Source: Streptomyces sp. Ncost-T10-10d
GTDB taxonomy: Bacteria; Actinomycetota; Actinomycetes; Streptomycetales; Streptomycetaceae
Length of the DNA stretch: 52,114 bases
Direction: 5' to 3'
Assembly (NCBI RefSeq): GCF_900091955.1
Contig: NZ_FMDF01000047.1
Coordinates: 1-52,114, forward strand
Positions 38,098-46,360 of the stretch are shown one piece after another. How positions within the stretch are numbered: the stretch's first letter is position 1; the number at the start of each line of letters is the position of its first letter. Under the pieces are notes generated by a model. That model had not been told where the DNA came from. It saw nothing but the letters and a program-made list of their open reading frames with translations, and made no database searches. A program made the translations under genes and the position numbers.

Positions 38098-40626
38098 GTG
38101 GCGGGCGAGTCCCCCGACAGGTCGAAGCAGCAGAAGTCGTCGGGGACGGCCCGGGGTGAGAGTGATCCGCGGCTTTCCGTCTTCCGCGAACCGTCCGCCG
38201 GGGCCGAAGCCGGCGGCGGGACGGACACGGCGACGGCCGTTTTCCGCACGGGGCCGGTCCCGTCGAGCGACGGCGAGAGCGTCAAGGCGGATTCGGCGAC
38301 GGCCGTCTTCCGCACGCGGCCGTCCGAGAACGGCGAGGGCGGCGAGGACGCTGAGGACGGCCGGGGCCCGGAGCAGCCGGAGGCCTCTGGGGCTGCGGAA
38401 GGCTCCTCGGGCGCTGAGGGCGCAGAGGACGCCAAGGGGGCAGGAGAGGCCGCTGAGGGCCCGGAGGGGGCCTCTGAGTCCTCCGACGAGTCCTCCGAGG
38501 CTGCTGAGCCCTCGAGGAACGTGGAGAGCGCGGGGAGCGCGGAGAGCGCGGACGTCGCCGAGTCCTCGGAGGGCGCGGACGTCGAGCACGTCACCGAGCC
38601 CGCTGATGCCGCTGCGCCCGAGGAGGGCGACACACGGCTGCGTGCGGCGGTCACTGCGTGGGTGACGAAGGGCGACGACCAGAGCGACGAGGGCCCGAAG
38701 GGTGACGACGACGCGAAGGTCGCCACGTCCGAGGACGAGACTGCGCCCGACGCGGACGCGGACGCGGACGCGGACACCGACGCCGTGGCGGAGGGCGATG
38801 CGTCTGAGCCGGTCGCTCCGGCCGGCGGAGCCTCGGGCAAGGCGACTGCGTCGAATGCTGCCGAAGCCGATGCCAGTGCTGGTGGCGCAGACGAGCCGTC
38901 CGACGACGCATCCGAGGACGCGGAGGACTCCGAAGACGCCGCAGCGTCAGAAGCCGACGCTGCGAACACTGCTGACGCGGACAGCAAGGCAGGCAAGGCG
39001 GGTAAGCCGGGCAAGCCGGACACCGCTGAGGACAAGCGCGGTATCGATCAGCCGACCGCTGTCTTCAGGGCGCCCGCCGCGGCCGAGGTCGACCAGCCGA
39101 CGACCGCACTGAAGATCATCCCGCCCACCTCGAAGCCGGATTCGGGCGCGGAGTCGAAGCCCGAGTCCGCCGCCGAGCGGACCAGCAAGTTCGTACCGCT
39201 GCGCGGGGACGACATACGACCGGCACCGGCACCCGCGCCCCGCAAGCCCGAGGCACCGGTAGCCGCCTCCGCCTCGACGCCCGGCCCGCCGCCCGCCGCC
39301 GCCTCCCTCTCCGGAGCCGAGCGGACCACGCAGCAGCCGATGCCGCCCAAGCCGCCGCTCGACCTGCTGGCCGAGCTGACGAACACGCCTCCGCCGCCTC
39401 AGACGCCGGTCCGCACCGCTGTCCGCCGGGTCAAGATCTGGACCCCGCTGGTCCTGTTGCTGCTGATCATCTTTGCGGTCGCGCAGATGGTGCGCCCGCT
39501 TCCGGAGCCCGCGCTCCAGATGTCGGCGAAGCCGACGTACACCTTCAAGGGCAGCAAGCCGTCCCTGCCGTGGCCCGGCGAGGGCCAGGGTTACATGGCG
39601 GCGACCGGCCTGGGCACGGTGGACTCGTTCGGCGAGCAGAAGCCCGTACCGATCGGCAGCGTGGCCAAGGCGATGACCGCGTACATCGTGCTCAAGGACC
39701 ACCCGTTGAAGAGGGGCGAGAAGGGCCCTTCCATCAAGATCGACGCCAAGGCGGAGTCGGACGGCAAGCTGGACTCGGAGGGTGAGTCGACGCTCAACAC
39801 CGTGAAGGCCGGGGACAAGCTCACGGAGGAGGAGGCGCTCTCCGCGATAATGATCCCCTCCGCGAACAACATCGCGAGGCTGCTGGCGCGCTGGGACGCG
39901 GGTTCCGAGAAGGCGTTCGTCGAGAAGATGAACGACACCGCCAAGTCGCTCGGCATGACAAACACCACCTACACCGATCCGTCCGGCCTCAACGCGACCA
40001 CGGTGAGCTCGGCCGAGGACCAGGTGAAGCTCGGCCAGAAGCTGGTGGAGATCCCGGCGCTGATGGACATCACCAAGCGGCCGTCGTGGACCGACCCGTC
40101 GGGCAAGAACTGGCGGAACTACAACACTCTCGTTCCGTACAACGGCGCGCTCGGCATCAAGACCGGCTCCACCACCAAGGCCGGTGGCAACCTGCTCTTC
40201 GCCGCGCACAAGATGGTCGGCGACACCGACCAGCTGATCGTCGGCGCCGTGCTGGGCCAGCACAAGCCCGCCATCATCGACACCGTCAACGCGGTGAGCA
40301 AGGAAGCCATGGTCGCCACCCAGGATCTGCTGACGAGCGCCAAGGTCGTGAAGAAGGGCGATGTCGTCGGCACCGTCTCCGACGGCTTGGGCGGCAGCAC
40401 CCCGGTGGTCGCGACCAAGGACGTGTCGGCGGTCGGCTGGCCCGGTCTCACGGTCAGGATCGAACTGACCGACGACGGAAAGACCATCCCGCACTCGGCG
40501 GCAGCAGGCACCCACGTCGGAACGCTCACCGTGGGTGAGGGCACCAGCCAGGTGAAGGTGGCCGTCGCGCTGCAGAGCGATCTGGCGGAGCCGACGTTCG
40601 GGTCCAAGCTGACCCGGATCAGCTGA
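38098..40626 (+). CDS. D-alanyl-D-alanine carboxypeptidase (class C-type PBP) with a long acidic cytoplasmic tail
   Basis: 842 residues from the GTG at 38098, which has GGAGGAGG upstream; earlier in-frame starts (37978, 37996) lack one. Residues 1-445 are a disordered Glu/Asp/Ser/Ala-rich tail with repeated (T)AVFR motifs. A single membrane helix lies at about 446-466 (WTPLVLLLLIIFAVAQMV). The extracellular S11 peptidase domain has S521-V-A-K524, S588-A-N590 and K688-T-G690, so the active site is intact. It trims D-Ala from peptidoglycan stem peptides, anchored with the tail inside the cell. The tail is far longer than in typical S11 enzymes and may bind cytoplasmic partners. Confidence 0.92.
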   Translation: MAGESPDRSKQQKSSGTARGESDPRLSVFREPSAGAEAGGGTDTATAVFRTGPVPSSDGESVKADSATAVFRTRPSENGEGGEDAEDGRGPEQPEASGAAEGSSGAEGAEDAKGAGEAAEGPEGASESSDESSEAAEPSRNVESAGSAESADVAESSEGADVEHVTEPADAAAPEEGDTRLRAAVTAWVTKGDDQSDEGPKGDDDAKVATSEDETAPDADADADADTDAVAEGDASEPVAPAGGASGKATASNAAEADASAGGADEPSDDASEDAEDSEDAAASEADAANTADADSKAGKAGKPGKPDTAEDKRGIDQPTAVFRAPAAAEVDQPTTALKIIPPTSKPDSGAESKPESAAERTSKFVPLRGDDIRPAPAPAPRKPEAPVAASASTPGPPPAAASLSGAERTTQQPMPPKPPLDLLAELTNTPPPPQTPVRTAVRRVKIWTPLVLLLLIIFAVAQMVRPLPEPALQMSAKPTYTFKGSKPSLPWPGEGQGYMAATGLGTVDSFGEQKPVPIGSVAKAMTAYIVLKDHPLKRGEKGPSIKIDAKAESDGKLDSEGESTLNTVKAGDKLTEEEALSAIMIPSANNIARLLARWDAGSEKAFVEKMNDTAKSLGMTNTTYTDPSGLNATTVSSAEDQVKLGQKLVEIPALMDITKRPSWTDPSGKNWRNYNTLVPYNGALGIKTGSTTKAGGNLLFAAHKMVGDTDQLIVGAVLGQHKPAIIDTVNAVSKEAMVATQDLLTSAKVVKKGDVVGTVSDGLGGSTPVVATKDVSAVGWPGLTVRIELTDDGKTIPHSAAAGTHVGTLTVGEGTSQVKVAVALQSDLAEPTFGSKLTRIS

Positions 40627-40656
40627 CCGGCCGGATGGCCGAAACCGCCCGGTAAC

Positions 40657-40690
40657 GGGAAGAGGGTGCCGATCCCGGCACCCTCTTCCC
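40657..40690 (+). terminator. Terminator of the carboxypeptidase gene
   Basis: Perfect 14-bp arms (40657-40670, 40677-40690) with a 6-nt loop, 31 bp after the stop. Confidence 0.8.
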
Positions 40691-40791
40691 GACTGCGTAC
40701 GTGTTAGCGTCCCGGAGCAACTCAAGGATGCCCGGAAGGCGTCCTCACAGGCGTACGGGATACGGGGCCGGCGGAGACGGGGAGAGCCGTA

Positions 40792-42636
40792 GTGACCACC
40801 GCGAAGCCGAGACCCGGCCAGGAGGCGGCCGACAGCACAGGCCTGAGGGGCAGCAGCGGCAACACGCGGACAGCCGCGCCCGCCCCGGACGCCCCCGAGC
40901 CACGCACCGCCCCGTCCCGGCGGGCCCGCGCCGAGCGACTGCTTCGGCACCCGGTGACGATCGCGACGGCGGCCGCCGCGGTCACCCACGTGCTCTGGTT
41001 CTTCTTCTTCGCGAACAGCGGCGGCGACCTCGCGGCCCAGGACGCCTGGGCCGAATTCGTCGGCCGGCACCCCGGCACGGCGTACAACCTCGCCTGGTAC
41101 GGGGGCATGCACCCCGTCTCGTACAGCGTCGTGTCGCCGTATTTGATGTCGGTGCTCGGCGTGCGTACGACGATGATGGTCGCCGGGACCGTGTCGGCGG
41201 CGCTGACCGCGCTGATCCTGGTCCGGGTGCGGGCCGTCCGCAATCCGCTCGCCTGCTCGCTCGCCGGGGTGTTCGCGTATCTGTGCAACGCCCTGTCCGG
41301 GCGGGTGACGTTCGGGCTCGGCATGATGTTCGCGGTGGGTGCGGTGGCCGCGGTGTTCTGCTGGCCGTACCGCTGGCGGTACAAGCGGTGGGCGAAGGCG
41401 GCCGTCGCCGCCCCGCTCGCCGGGCTCGCGACGGCGAGCAGCCCCGTGGCCGGACTGTTCCTGGGGGTGGTCGCCGCCGCGCTCTTCCTGAACAAGCGGC
41501 GCCCCGGTGCGTACGCGCTGGGCCTGGCCCCGGTCGCGGTCGTGGCCCTGTGCGCGTGGCTGTTCCCCTTCTCCGGTACGCAGCCGATGTCGATCGCGAC
41601 CCTGTCGCTGCCGTTCCTCTTCGCCGTCCTCGTCTTCGTCCTCGTACCGCGCGACTGGAAGACGGTCCGTACCGCGGCCGGCGTGTACGGCGTCGGGACG
41701 CTGCTGACCTATGTGGTCGACTCGCAGATCGGCTCGAACGTGACGCGGATGGCGATGCTGTTCGCCGGTGTGGTGCTGCTCGCCGCGCTGCCGTACACGG
41801 AGCCGCGCTCCCAGCGCTGGTACGCGCTGGTTCTCGCGTTCGTCGGGCTGAACTTCTGGATCGGCTTCAAGGGCGTCGACGACATCGTCCGGACCGCCCC
41901 CGCAGCCTCCTGGACGCGTGAGCTGGCACCGCTGGTCAACGAGCTGCAAGAAGTAGGCGCGGAGCGCGGCAGGGTCGAGGTCGTGCCCGCGAGCAGCCAC
42001 CGGGAGGCGTCCGCGCTCGCGCCGTACGTCAATCTGGCCCGTGGCTGGAACCGCCAGGCGGACATGGAGCGCAACCCGCTCTTCTACGACGGCACCCTGA
42101 ACAGCGCCGGCTACCGCGAGTGGCTCGACCGCTGGGCGGTGCACTACGTGGTGCTGCCCAAGGGGACACCGGACTCCACCGGCGCGGTGCAGGAGGCGGA
42201 GCTGGTCGACCGGGGGCTGCCGTATCTGAAGCCGGTCTGGTCGGACGCCAACTGGCGGCTCTTCGAGGTCGACAGTCCGGTGCCGCTGGCCGATCCGCCG
42301 GCCACGGTGGACCGGGCAGAGGCGGGTGAGCTGACCATCCATGTGAAGACGCCCGGCCGGATCCTGATCCGTATCCCGTACTCGCGCTGGCTCGCCCTGG
42401 TCGACGACAAGGGCAAGAGCCTGGAGCGGCCGCAGGAGACCGAGGAGTCCAAGCAGCGCGAGGACGAGAGCAGCCCGCGGACCTTCGTCAACACCAACGG
42501 CTGTCTGAACAAGGTCGAGGAGAACGAGTACGGCGACGAGTGGACGGAACTGCTCGCGCCGCGGCCGGGCGTGTACCGGCTGGCCGCGCCCTACCAGCTG
42601 TCACCCGGCACGCCGTGCCCGGAGGAACTGCGCTGA
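40792..42636 (+). CDS. Polytopic membrane protein of unknown function
   Basis: 614 residues from a GTG at 40792. A Pro/Ala-rich cytoplasmic start is followed by about ten membrane helices up to residue 365 (for example THVLWFFFFANSGGD, LCAWLFPFSG, WYALVLAFVGLNFWIGF). The C-terminal part (about 370-614) is soluble and probably extracytoplasmic, ending in beta-rich sequence. The topology resembles GT-C glycosyltransferases and related membrane enzymes, but I see no diagnostic motif, so no enzyme is claimed; some databases label such proteins MFS. It stands downstream of the carboxypeptidase but after its terminator. Confidence 0.65.
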   Translation: MTTAKPRPGQEAADSTGLRGSSGNTRTAAPAPDAPEPRTAPSRRARAERLLRHPVTIATAAAAVTHVLWFFFFANSGGDLAAQDAWAEFVGRHPGTAYNLAWYGGMHPVSYSVVSPYLMSVLGVRTTMMVAGTVSAALTALILVRVRAVRNPLACSLAGVFAYLCNALSGRVTFGLGMMFAVGAVAAVFCWPYRWRYKRWAKAAVAAPLAGLATASSPVAGLFLGVVAAALFLNKRRPGAYALGLAPVAVVALCAWLFPFSGTQPMSIATLSLPFLFAVLVFVLVPRDWKTVRTAAGVYGVGTLLTYVVDSQIGSNVTRMAMLFAGVVLLAALPYTEPRSQRWYALVLAFVGLNFWIGFKGVDDIVRTAPAASWTRELAPLVNELQEVGAERGRVEVVPASSHREASALAPYVNLARGWNRQADMERNPLFYDGTLNSAGYREWLDRWAVHYVVLPKGTPDSTGAVQEAELVDRGLPYLKPVWSDANWRLFEVDSPVPLADPPATVDRAEAGELTIHVKTPGRILIRIPYSRWLALVDDKGKSLERPQETEESKQREDESSPRTFVNTNGCLNKVEENEYGDEWTELLAPRPGVYRLAAPYQLSPGTPCPEELR

Positions 42637-42656
42637 ATCCGGCCGCCGCCGCGGCC

Positions 42657-42672
42657 CGGCTCGTGCGAGCCG
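42657..42672. terminator. Short hairpin after the membrane protein gene
   Basis: CGGCTCG-TG-CGAGCCG, 7-bp arms, 20 bp after the stop. The rest of the 42637-42956 gap holds short open frames without ribosome sites; I see no gene there. Confidence 0.45.
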
Positions 42673-42956
42673 ATCGGGCAGTTCGTGCGACGGCGGATTC
42701 AGTGCCGTACCCATGTCCGGCAGCCCGGACGAGGACCGGGGCAACACCTGCACCCGGCACCTGGGCGACGGCTACCGGAAGTGCGCCCTGACCGTCTTCG
42801 TGCCGAGCGGCGCCCGCGCATCACGTGGCGGCGCAGTCGAAGGTTCCCTGCCGCTGATCCGGTTCGGGGGTTCGGGGTGTTCGGGGCTTCGGCGGCTCGA
42901 TGGCTCGATGGCCGGGAAACGCCCCGTGGGGCCGACCCCGCCTTCATAGTTGTCGT

Positions 42957-43238
42957 ATGAGCCTGACCACAGACGGAGAGCCGCCCGGCCCTGTGCGGTT
43001 CTACCTCGCGTGCGATCGCAGCGGTTGCCGGGCACGGGCCGTGTTCGACCTGGTCATCGCGGAGCCGCCGCCGGACATCGAGACCGACCTGTTCGGCCAT
43101 GTGCTGCACAGTGCGACCGTTGCCTCCCCGTACATCGAGGAGCTCGGATGGATTTTCATCCAGCAGGAGGGCTACTGGTGCCCGAACTGCGCCTCGCCGG
43201 GCCGCCGTCCGAGATCGAAGGACGTCACGTCGTCCTGA
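42957..43238 (+). CDS. Small putative zinc-ribbon protein
   Basis: 93 residues from the ATG at 42957. Cysteines fall in YLACDRSGCRARA near the N-terminus and YWCPNCAS near the C-terminus, so a C-x4-C / C-x2-C zinc site is likely. The middle (IEELGWIFIQQEGY) suggests a compact alpha/beta fold. Similar small proteins are annotated as hypothetical in Streptomyces. No RBS is obvious and the mRNA may be leaderless. Confidence 0.55.
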   Translation: MSLTTDGEPPGPVRFYLACDRSGCRARAVFDLVIAEPPPDIETDLFGHVLHSATVASPYIEELGWIFIQQEGYWCPNCASPGRRPRSKDVTSS

Positions 43239-43300
43239 ACCAGGGAAGCGTCCGGAACGGTTCGGCCGGGACCGAAGCTTCCCGGATCTAGCGTCGGACC

Positions 43301-43897
43301 ATGACGGAAACGAAGCAGACACCGGACGTACTCGACGCACCCGGCGCCCCCGATATCCATGACGCCCCCGACATCCTCGAAGACGCCCCGGCGACGGACG
43401 ACCGCGACCCCGCGCAGATCCTGACGGCCATGGTCGACCACGTCCTGGCCCTCGCCGCGACCTGGACCGCCTGGGACGGCCGCCCCGTCCCCGCCGACGA
43501 CCGGATCTACACCCCGCACAAGGCGATCCGCCGCGTCGCCGACCACATGGTCGACCATCTCGCGGAGATGGAGGCCAGACTCGTGGGGGAGGAGACACAG
43601 CCCGACCACTGGCACGCCTCGGCGACCACCACCGAGGCGGACCTCGCCCCGTTCACCGAGGCCGACCTCGACGAGGCGCGCAGCAGGCTCACCCGGCTGG
43701 CCAGGATCTGGGCGAACCGTCTGGACGCCCTGACGCCCGACCAGCTCGACGAGTCGCCCGGAACGGGGTGGACCTTCCGCCAACTCGCCTTCCATCTGGA
43801 GGGGTCGGCGTACTACGCGGACTCCGTGGGGAACCTGGCGGCGGACCGGGCATCGGCCTCCCGGCCGGCCCGGCCCGACCGGACCCCGAAGCCATGA
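43301..43897 (+). CDS. DinB-like protein of unknown function
   Basis: 198 residues. An acidic N-terminal tail with repeated DAPDI units (residues 10-30) precedes a four-helix bundle. Histidines in IRRVADHMVDHLAEME, PDHWHAS and LAFHLEGSAYYADS could form the DinB metal site. No enzyme activity can be read. It follows the small zinc-ribbon gene by 62 bp in the same direction and could share its transcript. Confidence 0.65.
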   Translation: MTETKQTPDVLDAPGAPDIHDAPDILEDAPATDDRDPAQILTAMVDHVLALAATWTAWDGRPVPADDRIYTPHKAIRRVADHMVDHLAEMEARLVGEETQPDHWHASATTTEADLAPFTEADLDEARSRLTRLARIWANRLDALTPDQLDESPGTGWTFRQLAFHLEGSAYYADSVGNLAADRASASRPARPDRTPKP

Positions 43898-44007
43898 CGC
43901 CCGTCCCCGCGGCAACCGCCCCGGCTGCCGCCTTCGCCGCCCTGCACCGCGCGGCTTCGTTGTCTCGGCACGCTTCCCGGACGACGCAACCTCTCATCCA
44001 TGGCTAT

Positions 44008-44060
44008 CCAACCTTGAACGTTCGTTGTGGATGTGAACGTATTACACTCGAACGAGCAAG
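44008..44060 (+). promoter_or_regulatory. Promoter/operator region of the GNAT-PaaX operon
   Basis: The motif GAACG recurs at 44016, 44035 and 44049, with CGTTC at 44019. Together these give a palindrome GAACGTTC and an inverted pair CGTTC-N11-GAACG. The region is AT-richer (TATTACACT) than its surroundings and lies 30-80 bp upstream of the GNAT start. Confidence 0.4.
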
Positions 44061-44092
44061 CTGAGGCGACGGCCCCCGGGCGAGGAGGAGCG

Positions 44093-44734
44093 ATGACGAA
44101 CCATGGGAACAGCCCCATGGGGCACGGCAGGCCGGTGGTGCGCCGACGGATTCCCGAAGGCGCCGAGGTGCGCGTCGCGGAGCTCTACTGGGATGCCTTC
44201 GGCCGCAAGCTCGGCCCGGCCCTCAACCCACCCGAAACCGCAAGGGAGTTCATCGCGGCGCACCTCCACCACGACCGCGGCGTCGCCGCGCTCATCGACG
44301 GCGAAGTGGTCGGCGTGGCCGGATACCAGCTCGGTGGGCGCGCGCTCACCGGGGGCGGTGCCCGGGACGTGCTTTCCACGTACGGGACACTTCGCGGGCT
44401 GCCGCGACTGATGCTCCTCGCCCTGCTCTCGCGCACCCCGGCGGCACACGAGCTCGTGATGGACGGCATCGCCGTGAGCCCGGTGCACCGCGGACGCGGA
44501 ATCGGGAGCCTGCTGCTGACGGAAGTGGCCGCACTTGCCGCCGGCCACGGCTGCCGGCGCATCCGGCTGGATGTCATCGACGTCAACCCGCGGGCCCGCG
44601 CCCTCTACGAACGGCACGGCTTCGCCGCGGCGCGCACCGAGCGCACGCCTTACCTGCGCGACCTGATGGGATTCTCGGCGGTGACGACCATGTACCGTCC
44701 CATCACGGTGGCGGACAGCCGGGAGGAACGATGA
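44093..44734 (+). CDS. GNAT-family N-acetyltransferase
   Basis: 213 residues from the ATG at 44093 (GAGGAGGAG upstream). The acetyl-CoA binding loop VSPVHRGRGIGSLLLTE (R-x2-G-x-G) and the following IRLDVIDVNPRARALYERHG are intact GNAT motifs A and B. The substrate is unknown; an N-terminal helix block (YWDAFGRKLGPALNPPETAR) may shape its site. It is translationally coupled to the PaaX-type regulator (ATGA overlap). Confidence 0.88.
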   Translation: MTNHGNSPMGHGRPVVRRRIPEGAEVRVAELYWDAFGRKLGPALNPPETAREFIAAHLHHDRGVAALIDGEVVGVAGYQLGGRALTGGGARDVLSTYGTLRGLPRLMLLALLSRTPAAHELVMDGIAVSPVHRGRGIGSLLLTEVAALAAGHGCRRIRLDVIDVNPRARALYERHGFAAARTERTPYLRDLMGFSAVTTMYRPITVADSREER

Positions 44735-45618
44735 ACGCCGGAAGAGGCAGGGCGGAGGTCCCGACCCGCCTGCTGGTGCACGCCCTCGTGCGAGAGGACG
44801 GCACGGTGGACGCGGGGGAGCTCTACGCGGTCGCCGGCATCCTCGGCATGACCGACCAGCAGGTCAGGCTGTGCATCAAACGCCTTGTTGCCGAGGGTCG
44901 GTTCACCCACGAGGGCCGTGGACGCAAAGCGGTGCTGCGGGCCGCCCGGGACGCCACGGGCTCCATCGCCCCGGACGCCGCCCATGTACGTCATGCCTAC
45001 CGCCAGGACCATGGACTCGCTCCGTGGGACGGCACCTGGCACCTGTTCGCCTTCGCCGTCCCCGAGGCCAGACGAGCCGCCCGGGACGCCCTGCGCGACA
45101 GCCTCCTCCGTCTCGGTACCGCACCCGTCCAGGGCGGCTTCTACGCAGGCGCCAACCCCATCGAGCACCTCGTCGAGGCCGAGGCGCGACACCTGGACGT
45201 CCTGGACGCCGTCACCTTCCTCACCAGCAACGACCTGCGCATGGGCACCGTCGACGAGCCGGCCGACCTGGCGGCGGCTCTGTGGCCGCTGACGGAGATC
45301 GCGGACCGGTACGACCGGCTCGCCGGCCTCGCCGAGTCCTGCCTCGCCGAGATCGAGAGCGGCAAGGCGCTCTCGGATGCCGAGCGACTGACCATGGCTG
45401 TCGAGCTCGCGGCCGAGTTCACCCGTGCGATGGAGCCCGATCCGCTGCTGCCGCCCGAGTTGCTTCCCCGGCCCTGGCCCGGCAGCCGGGCCCGAGAACT
45501 CACCGCCACTTGCTGGACCCGCCTTCTGCAGGCACGGCCCGAAGGGGGCGACTCCACGTCCATGCCGCGCCTGTTCCGCCTGTACGGGGACGTGCTGCGG
45601 ACACCGGCCGTCGGCTGA
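44731..45618 (+). CDS. PaaX-family transcriptional regulator
   Basis: 295 residues. The N-terminal winged helix (GELYAVAGILGMTDQQVRLC, KRLVAEGRFTHEG) is followed by the PaaX central and C-terminal domains (DGTWHLFAFAVPEARRAARD, LRDSLLRLGTAPVQGGFYAG, and the PaaX C-terminal helices to about 290). PaaX itself represses phenylacetate catabolism through phenylacetyl-CoA. Here the coupled gene is an acetyltransferase, so the effector may be an acyl-CoA or the acetyltransferase substrate. Confidence 0.85.
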   Translation: MNAGRGRAEVPTRLLVHALVREDGTVDAGELYAVAGILGMTDQQVRLCIKRLVAEGRFTHEGRGRKAVLRAARDATGSIAPDAAHVRHAYRQDHGLAPWDGTWHLFAFAVPEARRAARDALRDSLLRLGTAPVQGGFYAGANPIEHLVEAEARHLDVLDAVTFLTSNDLRMGTVDEPADLAAALWPLTEIADRYDRLAGLAESCLAEIESGKALSDAERLTMAVELAAEFTRAMEPDPLLPPELLPRPWPGSRARELTATCWTRLLQARPEGGDSTSMPRLFRLYGDVLRTPAVG

Positions 45619-45733
45619 CGCCCCGCTCGCGACTGCTCGACCCTGCCCGGTCCGAAGGTGGTCGGGATGGGAGCCCACGACGCTCGCCATGTTCCGGCCG
45701 GCCTCCGGGTGATCAGTGATGCTGGACGCCCGG

Positions 45734-46279
45734 CTACTCGTTGACCAGGACGGGGACGGAGACGACGGCGGCCGCCGCGGTGCCGGTGAGCTTGGTGGCG
45801 GGCGCCTTGAAGTCGATGCCCTCGCCCGCCGCGCGCGGTCCGTCGTGGTGATGGCCGCCTTCTGCGTCCTGCCCCTCTTCCTGGTACTGGAAGCTGCCGG
45901 TGCCGATGAAACGACCCTTGGAATCGTAATAGGCGGCGCTCAGCTCCAGCGCGAGCACATCGCTGACGTCGGAGGTAATGGCCAGATGCCCGCTGACGGC
46001 GGACCCGCCGGTGAGCGTGAGCCGCGTGAGCCGGACGCGGTCGGTGAACGGCCCTTCCTCGACACGTACCTCGCCCTGCTCGGGCGGCGCCGGGAGCGTC
46101 GCGGCCGGGGGCGGCGCGGAACGGGGAGGGGGCAGGGGCAGGGCGGTGACCGAGGTGGTGGCCGCGAGCGGGTCGCCCTTGCCCGGGTCGGTCCCCGCGG
46201 AGGTGCCGCAGCCCGTGAGAGCGGTCAGCGCGACAGCGCCCAGCGCGGCGGCCGTCGTGATGCGGATCGGGTGTCTCAT
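45734..46279 (-). CDS. Lipoprotein of unknown function
   Basis: 181 residues, RBS AGGAGG. The signal peptide ends in a lipobox LTGC (Cys24), so the protein is anchored to the outer face of the membrane. A Pro-rich linker (about 45-68) leads to a beta-rich domain of about 100 residues (VRLTRLTLTGGSAVSGHLAI). A short EGGHHHDG loop might bind metal. It lies just downstream of alkaline phosphatase but behind a strong terminator. Confidence 0.8.
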   Translation of the reverse strand: MRHPIRITTAAALGAVALTALTGCGTSAGTDPGKGDPLAATTSVTALPLPPPRSAPPPAATLPAPPEQGEVRVEEGPFTDRVRLTRLTLTGGSAVSGHLAITSDVSDVLALELSAAYYDSKGRFIGTGSFQYQEEGQDAEGGHHHDGPRAAGEGIDFKAPATKLTGTAAAAVVSVPVLVNE

Positions 46280-46306
46280 CGGACATCCTCCTGGGATACG
46301 AACGAC

Positions 46307-46341
46307 CCGGGGCCGGGAGGGGCGTCCCCTCCCGGCCCCGG
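46307..46341 (-). terminator. Terminator of the alkaline phosphatase gene
   Basis: Perfect 16-bp arms (46307-46322, 46326-46341) around a CGT loop, 20 bp after the stop. Confidence 0.85.
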
Positions 46342-46360
46342 TCGCGTGGCTGAGTGAGGG

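Noticed and set aside
38740..38790. Repetitive GACGCGGACGCGGAC stretch as a possible satellite repeat
   Set aside because: It is a codon-level Asp-Ala repeat inside the acidic tail of the carboxypeptidase, not an independent DNA repeat.
38947..42342. 1131-codon minus-strand frame
   Set aside because: Antisense to the carboxypeptidase and membrane protein genes; composition is that of a codon-bias shadow.
42713..42949. 78-codon plus-strand frame (MSGSPDEDRGNTC...)
   Set aside because: No ribosome site, atypical composition in the second half and no family resemblance; treated as non-coding.
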